A stretch of DNA of 14,721 nucleotides, from assembly GCA_022360075.1 (NCBI GenBank), contig JAKSDN010001062.1, forward strand, positions 1 through 14,721, written 5' to 3'. The position numbers and the translations under genes are program-made. Numbering within the stretch: the first letter of the stretch is position 1; the number at the start of each line of letters is the position of its first letter. Positions 1 to 6,572 of this stretch are shown here, piece after piece. This DNA is from Kiloniellales bacterium (GTDB lineage Bacteria; Pseudomonadota; Alphaproteobacteria; Kiloniellales; JAKSDN01). The notes under the pieces were generated by a model. The model saw only the letters and a list, made by a program, of their open reading frames with translations, made no database searches and was not told the origin of the DNA.

Positions 1-595
1 CGGGGATTGTCGTAGCGACCTGGCGAATTCCGAAGGGCGCGGCAATCTGGTCTAGGTCCATTGTCAGGTTAAAACGGCCTGTTACGCCCGGACCTAAGCT
101 GCTTGGCTCCCAGAAAGAGAGGATAGACCCGTCAAAAGCGCTGTTCTGGAAAGTATCGCTTTGCCATGGGCCAACTGGAATGATTGTACTGCTAACCACG
201 AGGGGAAAGTTACTCAAACGACTACTGAAATTCGGATCCCAAAACTCGAAGTGATAATCGGACCAAGTCCACGGTGTCGTATTCGTCACATCGAAAATTA
301 ATGTCCACTCACCGGTGTCGAATGCTTCCGGCGTAACGACTTTATCGAAGAAATTGCCTTGAGCGTTGACGATCCCAAAACCACTGTGAGACGGATAAGG
401 AACTCGAAATGTCTCGCCATAGTTCTCGAATATGCCAAATGCAGGGGGTGTCTCTGGGATCGTGATTAGATTTTCTGCGTTCGTTATGACATTTGCATCG
501 CTGCCGTAAACATCTGTTATGACAAAGGCGTTTGCTCGTGCGGTTAAAACTAGAGCTGAGAAGAACGACAAGAATATGAGGCCGATTGTTCTCAT
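1..595 (-). CDS. Secreted protein, PEP-CTERM-like, C-terminus cut by window edge
   Basis: The frame is open from an ATG at 595 to the window edge, giving 198 residues and no stop. A good ribosome site (GGGAG, about 9 bases upstream) supports this start; the overlapping frame from the GTG at 605 is a shadow. Residues 1-23 form a classical signal peptide: MR, a hydrophobic core of about 15 residues, then ANA before F24, so export by Sec with signal peptidase I is expected. The mature part is rich in aromatic residues, N, T, S, D and P, with few charges and no cysteine (for example FDVTNTTPWTWSDYHFEFWDP), like a beta-rich extracellular protein. The last visible residues are VATTIP, followed by a codon starting with G, which would suit the IPEP start of a PEP-CTERM sorting tail; that is inference. 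Base and codon use is clearly AT-richer than in the other genes. Enzymatic function is unknown. Confidence 0.8.
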   Translation of the reverse strand, partial: MRTIGLIFLSFFSALVLTARANAFVITDVYGSDANVITNAENLITIPETPPAFGIFENYGETFRVPYPSHSGFGIVNAQGNFFDKVVTPEAFDTGEWTLIFDVTNTTPWTWSDYHFEFWDPNFSSRLSNFPLVVSSTIIPVGPWQSDTFQNSAFDGSILSFWEPSSLGPGVTGRFNLTMDLDQIAAPFGIRQVATTIP

Positions 596-605
596 TGTCT
601 TTCAC

Positions 606-1248
606 TCCCTAGTGCGGAATCCGGCTCCTTCTTGCTTTCTACGCCCGACAACGATTGGACAAGCCCGCCGGGCGGTGTGACTCGGAAGGGTGTCAGGTCG
701 GATCAGGGGTGCTGGCCATGATGGTCCTGAGCTCGTCATGCCCGCGAACTTCATGGCCCCGATGAGTTCAATTTCGTCGACAGAAGGCGGGCGTGTTTGT
801 CCGCTTTCGGGACCAGGAAATACGGCGAAAAAGCTGCCGCCAAAGTCGCGCTTTTAAGCTAGCCCCATGCTCGTTTTGCGTTCATCTCGCGAGCGTCACG
901 AGGGCACGCTACTTCGGCTCCGCGACCTTATCTGGCTCTGTTTTGCGACCGACCGTTCTCGACGCCTATGCGCGCCGCAAAGCCTTACCGTGCCGAATGA
1001 GCTTGTTGCACAGCTCGTCGCCAAGGCCGTAGGTCAAAAGCGATGTCTGATTGTTAGTATGCGTCCAATCTATGAGGCTCCGCAAGTGCCTTTTCGTTGG
1101 TGCCGAGAACTCTGCGAAAACACTTGTCACCTCGATAGGGCGCGCAGTGGAAGCGTATTTGTGGAAGACAAATCACAGCCTTGGGTCGAAACCTCATGTT
1201 CGCCTCTTTGCGGACGACGGTCCGGCGTTGAGCCTGTGGTCGACCCCA
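606..1248. other. Gene-free stretch between AT-rich and GC-rich parts
   Basis: I find no convincing gene here. The open frames present have no good ribosome sites and give low-complexity R/S/C-rich translations typical of chance frames, and the longer one simply runs on antisense through the methyltransferase. Composition is intermediate between the AT-richer gene to the left and the GC-rich genes to the right. An 11-base palindrome (GCCCGCCGGGC) lies at 663-673. The stretch should hold the promoter of the minus-strand secreted protein, but no convincing -35/-10 pair stands out. Confidence 0.6.
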
Positions 1249-1872
1249 CTACCCAGCCTTTTTCGCCACGACAAACACGCCCATGCTTTTACGCGGTTGC
1301 CACGCGTAGTCGATGGTGAAGCCGCCGTCGGTCAAGCTGTCCTCCAGATCCTGCTTGGTGAAGATCCTCACCAGGGGGATCAGCCCGAAGAACCTCCCGA
1401 CCGGCGCGACGATCTTGAACCATTTCATCGTCTCGCCCAGGCAGGCCGTGCTGGAGGCGAAGAAGCCGCCGGGCTTGAGCATCTTGTGAACCTTGGCGAT
1501 CGCGGCCTCCTTGTTCTCCAGCAGGTGCAGGATGCTGAGGCCGAGGACGGCATCGAAGGATCCGTCGGGCGCGTTGAAGTCCTCGATCGTCGTTCGCTGG
1601 AAGGTCACGTTCTCCACCTTGTTCGCATCGGCCTTGCGCTGGGCGATCTCCAGCATCTTCGAGGAGATGTCGATCGCCTGGATGTGCTTGACGTGAGGCG
1701 CGTGGATGAGCGCGGTCGTGCCGGTGCCGCAGCCGAACTCCAGGACCTCCATGTCCGGACGGAAGTAGTCGCGCGTGACCTGCAGTTTCCTCTGGTAGGC
1801 CGCTTCATCGGCCACCGGTTTTTTCGCGTAGCGTTCGGCAACCCGGTCCCAGAATGCACTTGGCTGAGGCAT
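1249..1872 (-). CDS. Class I SAM-dependent methyltransferase
   Basis: Small (207 residues) Rossmann-fold methyltransferase that transfers a methyl group from S-adenosylmethionine; the substrate cannot be read from the sequence. Motif I (LEFGCGTG, about residues 44-51) is the SAM-binding glycine loop. The acidic end of strand 2 is in AIDIS (about 70). A VLGLSILHLL segment marks motif IV/post-IV, followed by LKPGGFF. This pattern is the Methyltransf_11/25 type, as in UbiE-like and many small-molecule methyltransferases. I chose the ATG at 1872 because GGAG lies 6 bases upstream; the in-frame ATG at 1878 would sit directly against that site. The gene stands alone, divergent from the LysR gene, with an interspersed inverted repeat between them. 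Its codon use is GC-rich, unlike the secreted-protein gene on its other side. Confidence 0.9.
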   Translation of the reverse strand: MPQPSAFWDRVAERYAKKPVADEAAYQRKLQVTRDYFRPDMEVLEFGCGTGTTALIHAPHVKHIQAIDISSKMLEIAQRKADANKVENVTFQRTTIEDFNAPDGSFDAVLGLSILHLLENKEAAIAKVHKMLKPGGFFASSTACLGETMKWFKIVAPVGRFFGLIPLVRIFTKQDLEDSLTDGGFTIDYAWQPRKSMGVFVVAKKAG

Positions 1873-1940
1873 CGTCATCTCCGCTTTTTCGACAGATTGA
1901 AATCGGCCGTGATCACAATTGAGTCTCTATTCCGTACTCA

Positions 1941-2034
1941 GTCATCGCGAGCCGGCATCAGCCGGCAGGGCAATCCAGAGGCGCCCGGTCTGGCGGCAAC
2001 CATCTCGATTGCTTCGCTCCGCTCGCAATGACGA
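1941..2034. repeat. Interspersed inverted repeat, copy 1
   Basis: The left arm (1941-1978) begins GTCATCGCGAGC and ends GCAATCCAG. The right arm (about 2006-2034) is its imperfect reverse complement, CGATTGCTTCGCTCC then GCTCGCAATGAC. The left arm carries an extra self-complementary insert (GCCGGCATCAGCCGGC), so it can fold on its own. The same arms occur at 4912-5073 and 7923-8014. This copy lies in the divergent gap between the methyltransferase and the first LysR gene. It resembles small palindromic elements scattered between genes in many proteobacterial genomes, often mistranslated as CERSEAIQ or LRAKRSNPA peptides. Confidence 0.8.
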
Positions 2035-2134
2035 CTTGGCGCCCTAAGGGAGCTCCAGTGCAACGGGGCATTCAGCCCGTGTCGTCCCCTCCGGCTCCGG
2101 CACCTAGTTAGTCATGCGGAGATCAAAGAGAAAT

Positions 2135-2170
2135 TGCGAAAATACGCACCTGTGATATGCAAATACGCAT
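2135..2170. promoter_or_regulatory. Tandem palindromes at the LysR start, putative operator
   Basis: Two related dyads sit 22 bases apart centre to centre, about two helical turns: TGCG-N6-CGCA at 2135-2148 and ATGC-N6-GCAT at 2157-2170. Both contain AAATACGCA as a direct repeat (2140-2148 and 2161-2169). The second dyad overlaps the proposed start codons of the LysR gene. Many LysR genes repress themselves from such sites, so autoregulation is a reasonable inference. The motifs do not match the classical T-N11-A box exactly. Confidence 0.35.
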
Positions 2171-3089
2171 GAATTGGCAGGCCATTTCCTTCGATTGGAA
2201 CCAGGCGCGGGCCTTCCTCGCCACGGCCGAGGAGGGATCGCTCTCCGCGGCGGCCCGGGCGCTCGGCCAGACGCAGCCCACGCTCGGCCGTCAGGTCGCC
2301 GCCTTGGAAGTGAAGCTCGGCGTCACCCTCTTCGAGCGGGTCGGGCGCTCGCTGTCGCTCACGCAAGCGGGCCTGGAGCTGCTCGAGCACTTCCGCGCGA
2401 TGGGCGATGCCGCCAGCCGGATCTCGCTGGCGGCCTCCGGCCAGTCGCAGGCCATCGAGGGCAACGTCCGCATCACCTCGACCAACCTCATGGCGACCTA
2501 TCACCTGCCCGCCGTGTTGAGGCGGATTCGCGAAGTCGCGCCGGCCATCGAGATCGAGATCGTCGCCTCGAACGAAGTGCGCGATATTCGCCGACGCGAG
2601 GCCGACATCGCCATCCGGCATGGGCGCCCCGAGCAACCGGAACTGATCGCCAAGCTCGTCGGCGAGACAAGCGGCCACCTCTATGCCTCGACCGCCTATC
2701 TGGACAAGCACGGCCGCCCGACCAAGCCGAGCGACCTGTCGGACGCCGACTTCATCGGCTTCGAGCATTCCGAGCGGATGCTGCCCGTCTTCAATTCGCT
2801 CGGCCTGTCGCTCACCAAGGAGAATTTCAAGCTCAACACGGCGAGCGGAACGGTGATTCTTGCGCTGATGCTGGAAGGCCTCGGCATCGGGGCGTTGACC
2901 AAGGACACCGCGACGCTGATCCCGGGCCTGGAGCAGGTCTTGCCGGAGCTCGAGCCGATCCCGGTCCCGATCTGGCTTGCGACCCATCGCGAGCTGCACA
3001 CAAGCCGGCGCATTCGCCTGGTTTTCGACCTCTTGGCCGAGTCCTTTTCGGAGGCGAAATCGGCGGCGGGTCACGCCGCCTCGGCCTAG
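2157..3089 (+). CDS. LysR-family transcriptional regulator
   Basis: LysR-type DNA-binding regulator of 310 residues, the usual length. The N-terminal winged helix-turn-helix spans about residues 15-73 (AFLATAEEGSLSAAARAL, then TQPTLGRQVAALE and LFERVGRSLSLTQAG). The rest is a periplasmic-binding-protein-like effector domain (about 95-300). The inducer is unknown. Two starts are possible: ATG 2157 (MQIRMNWQ) and ATG 2169 (MNWQAISFDW). Neither has a clear ribosome site; relatives commonly begin at the second, so the protein may be 306 residues. The tas-like reductase follows on the same strand after 92 bases and could be a target, while the methyltransferase is divergent and the more classical LysR target position. 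The start region overlaps two short palindromes that may be its own operator. Confidence 0.92.
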   Translation: MQIRMNWQAISFDWNQARAFLATAEEGSLSAAARALGQTQPTLGRQVAALEVKLGVTLFERVGRSLSLTQAGLELLEHFRAMGDAASRISLAASGQSQAIEGNVRITSTNLMATYHLPAVLRRIREVAPAIEIEIVASNEVRDIRRREADIAIRHGRPEQPELIAKLVGETSGHLYASTAYLDKHGRPTKPSDLSDADFIGFEHSERMLPVFNSLGLSLTKENFKLNTASGTVILALMLEGLGIGALTKDTATLIPGLEQVLPELEPIPVPIWLATHRELHTSRRIRLVFDLLAESFSEAKSAAGHAASA

Positions 3090-3130
3090 AATCAGAGGCT
3101 TGCCTTTGGCATCGGCGCCCGACTTCTTAT

Positions 3131-3166
3131 GTAATGCGGTCAGGGGCGACCGCCCTGACGCATTAC
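3131..3166 (+). promoter_or_regulatory. Hairpin in front of tas
   Basis: GTAATGCGGTCAGGG (3131-3145) pairs with CCCTGACGCATTAC (3153-3166): a 14-bp stem with one bulged G and a 7-base loop. It lies 42 bases after the LysR stop and 15 bases before the tas start. There is no T-run after it, so a standard Rho-independent terminator is unlikely. It could be an mRNA processing or attenuation element, or a dyad operator recognised by the LysR protein. The structure is seen; the role is inference. Confidence 0.5.
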
Positions 3167-3181
3167 CGGGGGATTTCAGGT

Positions 3182-4219
3182 ATGGAACAGCGCCGTCTCG
3201 GCCGCAGCGACATCATGGTCAGCAAGCTCTGCCTGGGCACCATGACCTGGGGCGAGCAGAACAGCGAGGCCGATGGCCATGCGCAGATGGACTACGCGCT
3301 CGACCACGGCATCAACTTCTTCGATACCGCCGAGATGTACGCCGTGCCGCCGCGCGCCGAGACCTACGGCCGCACCGAGGAGATCATCGGGAGCTGGTTC
3401 GCCGCCCGCGGCCAGCGCGACAAGGTGGTGCTCGCGACCAAGGTGGTCGGGCGATCCGACCGGTCCTACGTGCGCGACGGCAAGGCCCGGCTCGACCGCA
3501 AGAACATCCTGGCCGCGGCCGAGGCCTCGCTACGCCGGCTGAAGACCGACTACATCGACCTCTACCAGCTCCACTGGCCGGACCGTCCGATCAGGCCCTT
3601 CGGCCAGCTCGGCTACGAGCACGTCGAGGACGCCGAGCCGATCCCCATGGAGGAGACCCTGGCCGCGTTGCAGGAGCTGGTCACGGCCGGCAAGGTGCGC
3701 ACGGTGGGCCTCTCCAACGAGACGCCCTGGGGCACCATGAGGTTCCTTCAGCTCGCCGAGGCGGGCCTGGGGCCGCGCATGGTCTCGATCCAGAACCCCT
3801 ACAGCTTCCTCAACCGCAGCTTCGAGGCGCGGCTGGCCGAAGTGGCGATCCGCGAAGACTGCCGCCTCCTGGCCTACGCGCCGCTCGGCGCCGGCATGCT
3901 GACCGGCAAGTATCTGAATGGCCAAACGCCGGCCAACGCGCGGCTGACCCTGTTTCCCGCGAACACCCGCTACCGCGGCCCGCGCGCCGAGGCGGCGACA
4001 GCGGCTTACGTTTCGCTGGCCAAGGAGCACGGCCTGGACCCGGCGCAGATGGCGATCGCCTTCGTCGCCTCGCGGCCTTTCCTCACCTCGGCGATTATCG
4101 GAGCGACGCGGATGGATCAGCTCGAGACCGATGTCGGCGCCGCCGCGCTGTCGCTCAGCGAGGCGCTGCTCGAGGGGATCGAGGCGATCCACAGGGACCA
4201 CACCTATCCCTGCCCCTGA
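3182..4219 (+). CDS. tas: NADP(H)-dependent aldo-keto reductase, Tas family
   Basis: Cytoplasmic (alpha/beta)8-barrel aldo-keto reductase of 345 residues, close to E. coli Tas (346). The Tas signature is strong along the whole length: LGTMTWGEQNSEAD near the start, AEMYAVPPRAET, DYIDLYQLHWPDRP, SNETPWGTMRFL, IQNPYSFLNRSFE, LTGKYLNG, and a YTYPCP end where E. coli has YTYPAP. The catalytic tetrad is present as D48, Y53, K87 and H131. The physiological substrate of Tas is not settled; E. coli tas was found as a suppressor of tyrosine auxotrophy under starvation. The start at ATG 3182 is set by homology, with a G-rich stretch 10-14 bases upstream; the much longer upstream open frame is antisense-style read-through of the LysR gene. 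A hairpin precedes the start, which may link its expression to the neighbouring regulator. Confidence 0.95.
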   Translation: MEQRRLGRSDIMVSKLCLGTMTWGEQNSEADGHAQMDYALDHGINFFDTAEMYAVPPRAETYGRTEEIIGSWFAARGQRDKVVLATKVVGRSDRSYVRDGKARLDRKNILAAAEASLRRLKTDYIDLYQLHWPDRPIRPFGQLGYEHVEDAEPIPMEETLAALQELVTAGKVRTVGLSNETPWGTMRFLQLAEAGLGPRMVSIQNPYSFLNRSFEARLAEVAIREDCRLLAYAPLGAGMLTGKYLNGQTPANARLTLFPANTRYRGPRAEAATAAYVSLAKEHGLDPAQMAIAFVASRPFLTSAIIGATRMDQLETDVGAAALSLSEALLEGIEAIHRDHTYPCP

Positions 4220-4310
4220 CGCCGCGGCCGAAGGGCGCTCCAGACAGGGCATCGGGCCGGTTCCGTCCGTACCGAAAACGCACTAAGCTGAGGAAAGGAG
4301 GCTGCGACAA

Positions 4311-4892
4311 GTGATGCGCCTCTTCGTTGCATTGACCCTTCCCGAGGAGATCCGCGAGGCGCTCGCCGCGCTGGAGAACGGCTTGCCCGGCGTGCGCTGG
4401 GTGCCGGAGGAGAACCTGCACCTCACGCTGCGCTTCATCGGTGAGGTCGACGGCGGCCTCGCCCACGACATCGACGACACCCTGGTCGCCCTGCGCATGC
4501 CGGCCTTCGCGCTGCGCCTGGCCGGCGTCGGCCGCTTCGGCGACGGCCGCAAGCTGCGCGCCCTCTGGGCCGGCGTCGAGCCGAACCCGGAGCTGGTGCG
4601 CCTGCGCGACAAGATCGAGCGCGCCCTGGTCGGCTGCGGCCTGAAGCCCGAGCCGCGCAAGTTCGCCCCGCACATCTCGCTCGCCCGCTTCAAGAACAAC
4701 GGCGCCGGCCTGCCGCCGGAGAAACTCGAGCGCTACCTGGCCGAGCACGCCCTCTTCAAGGCCGGCCCCTTCCCCGTCGAGCGCTTCACCCTCTATTCGA
4801 GCTTCCTGTCCAGCAGCGGCGCAATCTACACGCCCGAGGCCGACTACCCGCTGGAGGGCGCGGCACCGATGGTCGAGACGGGGGCGGGTTAG
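4311..4892 (+). CDS. thpR: RNA 2',3'-cyclic phosphodiesterase (ThpR/LigT family)
   Basis: 2H-phosphoesterase that opens 2',3'-cyclic phosphates at RNA ends to 2'-phosphates; family members can also join tRNA halves in vitro by a 2'-5' bond. The first catalytic motif is H37-L-T39 (ENLHLTLRFIGEV), the second H121-I-S123 (FAPHISLARF), with serine instead of the commoner threonine, a change the family tolerates. The N-terminal RLFVAL and the repeated fold halves are typical, and 193 residues is near the usual 175-190. A full AAAGGAGG site (4294-4301) sits 9 bases before GTG 4311 and 12 before ATG 4314; I used the GTG, but the ATG start is almost equally likely. It follows tas by 91 bases and may share its transcript. 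It is convergent with the fructosamine-kinase gene. Confidence 0.92.
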   Translation: MMRLFVALTLPEEIREALAALENGLPGVRWVPEENLHLTLRFIGEVDGGLAHDIDDTLVALRMPAFALRLAGVGRFGDGRKLRALWAGVEPNPELVRLRDKIERALVGCGLKPEPRKFAPHISLARFKNNGAGLPPEKLERYLAEHALFKAGPFPVERFTLYSSFLSSSGAIYTPEADYPLEGAAPMVETGAG

Positions 4893-4911
4893 GTGGCGAT
4901 AGCCTTCACTC

Positions 4912-5073
4912 CGTCATTGCGAGCAAAGCGAAGCAATCCAGCCTGTCGCCGAGTCAACGCCAAGGCCAGTGTCGTGTCCCGTGCCGGCTGCCGAGGAGAC
5001 GTCATGCCATGGTTTCAACGCCGGGGCGCTCAATACGCCGCGACTGGATTGCTTCGCTTCGCTCGCAATGACG
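4912..5073. repeat. Interspersed inverted repeat, copy 2
   Basis: The left arm at 4912-4941 (CGTCATTGCGAGCAAAGC, then GAAGCAATCCAG) and the right arm at 5044-5073 (CTGGATTGCTTCGC, then TTCGCTCGCAATGACG) are near-perfect reverse complements about 30 bases long, separated by about 100 bases. Here the left arm has the simple form, without the GCCGGC-type insert of copies 1 and 3. It lies between the convergent ends of thpR (4892) and the kinase gene (5099). Chance frames through it translate as LRAKRSNPA and CERSEAIQ peptides and should not be called genes. Confidence 0.85.
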
Positions 5074-5098
5074 ACGTGGCTGCAAATCCCCCAGACTC

Positions 5099-5968
5099 TC
5101 ACCCGTAACGCCTGAGCACCGAGTCGACCGAAGCACCGTAGTGCCCGCCGAACAAGGCCGTATGCACCAGCAGGGGATAGAGGTTGTAGATGTCGCGACG
5201 GGCCTCGAAGAATCCGGGCGCGATCGGCTGCAGCTCCCGATAGCGGGCGAAGAAGGCCTCGCCGAAGGTGCCGAACAGGGTCGAGAAGGCGAGCTCGATC
5301 TCCGGATCGGCGTAGTAGATCGCGGGGTCGACGAAGGCGGCGATGCGGCCACGCCGGGTCAGCACGTTGCCGCCCCAAACGTCGCCATGAATCAAGGCCG
5401 GCGCGCTCCCGGTTTCGATGAAGCGGTCCAGCCGGCCGCAGAAGCGCTCCAGTCGGGCGAGGCTCTCGGCCGGCAAGCGGCCGCGCGCGTGGGCCAGTCG
5501 GCCCATGGCGCGCAGGCGCTGCTCGCGGAAGAAGTCGAGCCAGCTCTCGCTCCAGGGGTTGGGCTGAGGCAGCGGGCCGATCAGCGTGTCGCGCTCGAAG
5601 CCGAAGGCAGGCGCCGTCTTTGCGTGCAGCGCGGCCAGCAGCTCGGCGGCATGCTCTTCGGCCGCCGCGTCGAGGCCACCCTCGGTCTCGATGAACGCGA
5701 TCAGCAGCAGATCGTCGGCAGCGTGCAGCACGGCCGGCACCGGCAGTGCGCTTTCGCGTGCCAAGTAGTCGAGCATGAAGGCCTCGACCAGCAGCCCATC
5801 GCCCGCCCCACCGGCAGTCCCGACCTTGGCGACGCAGACGCTGCCGTCTTCGAAAGCGACCTTGTAGACCTCGGCGATGCAGCCGCCGGACAGCGGGCTC
5901 AGCGCCCCGACTTTTCGGCCGGTCGCCGCGTGCAGCCTTTCGGCCAGGCGCGGCGCGGGCCGGTTCAC
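5099..5968 (-). CDS. Fructosamine kinase family protein (protein deglycation kinase)
   Basis: Aminoglycoside-phosphotransferase-fold kinase of 289 residues, matching the fructosamine-3-kinase family (Fructosamin_kin) in length and motifs. ATP-loop region: LSGGCIAEVYKV (26-37) with K49 in VAKVG. Family-specific segment: FERDTLIGPLPQPNPWSESW (124-143). Catalytic loop: HGDVWGGN (194-201; D196 base, N201 metal). Metal site: DPAIYYADPEIELA from D214. The C-terminal YNLYPLLVHTALFGG is also typical. Bacterial members phosphorylate ribulosamine or erythrulosamine on glycated lysines so the sugar falls off. The start is GTG 5968, inside the phosphatase stop (GTGA overlap), with AGAGG 5 bases upstream, so translation is coupled. 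The phosphatase partner supports a deglycation role; other small-molecule kinase roles are not excluded. Confidence 0.92.
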   Translation of the reverse strand: MNRPAPRLAERLHAATGRKVGALSPLSGGCIAEVYKVAFEDGSVCVAKVGTAGGAGDGLLVEAFMLDYLARESALPVPAVLHAADDLLLIAFIETEGGLDAAAEEHAAELLAALHAKTAPAFGFERDTLIGPLPQPNPWSESWLDFFREQRLRAMGRLAHARGRLPAESLARLERFCGRLDRFIETGSAPALIHGDVWGGNVLTRRGRIAAFVDPAIYYADPEIELAFSTLFGTFGEAFFARYRELQPIAPGFFEARRDIYNLYPLLVHTALFGGHYGASVDSVLRRYG

Positions 5969-6447
5969 GCGAGCCTCTGGCGTAAGCTCCCCAGCAGACC
6001 GTCCACGCCCGCCTCGATCAGGTCCAGCGCCATGTCGTAGTCGTCCGGTCCGCCGTAGTAGGGATCGGGGACCTCGCGCGCGCCCTTCGCCGCCCCGGCA
6101 TAATCCATCAGGAGCCTAAACTCGGCCCCGGTCCCGGCCGGGGCGGTGCGCTCGAGAATGCGCATGTGGCCGCCGTCCATGCCGACGATCAAATCGAAGC
6201 GCGTGAAGTCATCGTCGCTCAGAGTGCGGGCCCGCAGATCGCTCAGGTCGTAGCCGCGCCGCGCCGCCTGCCGGATCGCGCGCGGGTCGGGCGGGTCGCC
6301 GCGGTGATAGCCGTGCGTGCCGGCGGAATCGACCTCGATCTGCGCCGCTAGGCCGGCCGCTTCGGCCTTTTGACGCAGGATGCCTTCGGCCGAGGGCGAG
6401 CGGCAGATGTTGCCCGTGCAGACGAAAAGAACGCGGATCTTGTCCAT
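5965..6447 (-). CDS. Low-molecular-weight protein tyrosine phosphatase family
   Basis: 160-residue phosphatase of the LMW-PTP family, usual length. The P-loop C10-TGNIC-R16-S (V-C-x5-R-S) lies at the N-terminus; C10 is the nucleophile and R16 binds phosphate. The general acid is D128 in DPYYGGPDDY. The residue before C15 is isoleucine, as in tyrosine phosphatases, not the threonine of YwlE-type arginine phosphatases. ATG 6447 (MDKIRVLFVC) fits the family best; longer in-frame starts upstream give an unrelated basic leader, and no strong ribosome site marks any of them. It is first in an operon with the fructosamine-kinase gene (4-base overlap). In this pairing the phosphatase is thought to remove the 5-phosphate from protein-bound ribulosamine 5-phosphate before the kinase acts; tyrosine-phosphate signalling is the alternative. 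It is divergent from cobB, 125 bases away. Confidence 0.92.
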   Translation of the reverse strand: MDKIRVLFVCTGNICRSPSAEGILRQKAEAAGLAAQIEVDSAGTHGYHRGDPPDPRAIRQAARRGYDLSDLRARTLSDDDFTRFDLIVGMDGGHMRILERTAPAGTGAEFRLLMDYAGAAKGAREVPDPYYGGPDDYDMALDLIEAGVDGLLGSLRQRLA

Positions 6448-6572
6448 GGTTTGTCGCGGCTTTCGTGTCGTCATCGGCTGTCGTGTCGGGAGGGCCTCGT
6501 CTATCATCGCCGCGCGCCCGCCGCAATGAGGGCGCATTGAAGGCTCGCCGAGCAACCGGAGGAGAGGCCGCC

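Noticed and set aside
342..605. 87-codon minus-strand frame starting with GTG at 605
   Set aside because: The frame from ATG 595 has a signal peptide, a better-placed ribosome site and stays open to the window edge; this frame is a shadow of it.
1072..1250. Possible transposase remnant (RKCLFVGAENSAKT resembling the R-K-x-x-LF-x-G stretch of IS66-type transposases)
   Set aside because: The likeness covers about a dozen residues, no other transposase motif or terminal repeat is present, and the frame continues into antisense sequence.
867..1319. 150-codon plus-strand frame in the gene-poor region
   Set aside because: No ribosome site, an unusual R/S/C-rich composition, and it runs antisense into the methyltransferase gene.
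2174..3181. Upstream extension of the tas frame through the LysR gene
   Set aside because: The reductase homology begins at 3182 (MEQRRLGRSDI); the upstream part is out-of-frame LysR sequence.
4893..5378. Short frames in both strands over the thpR-kinase gap (LRAKRSNPA and CERSEAIQ-like peptides)
   Set aside because: These are chance translations of the interspersed inverted repeat, or run antisense or out of frame into the kinase gene.
5141..6040. 299-codon plus-strand frame opposite the kinase gene
   Set aside because: Antisense to a gene with complete kinase motifs; Q/G/A/R-rich translation with no domain.
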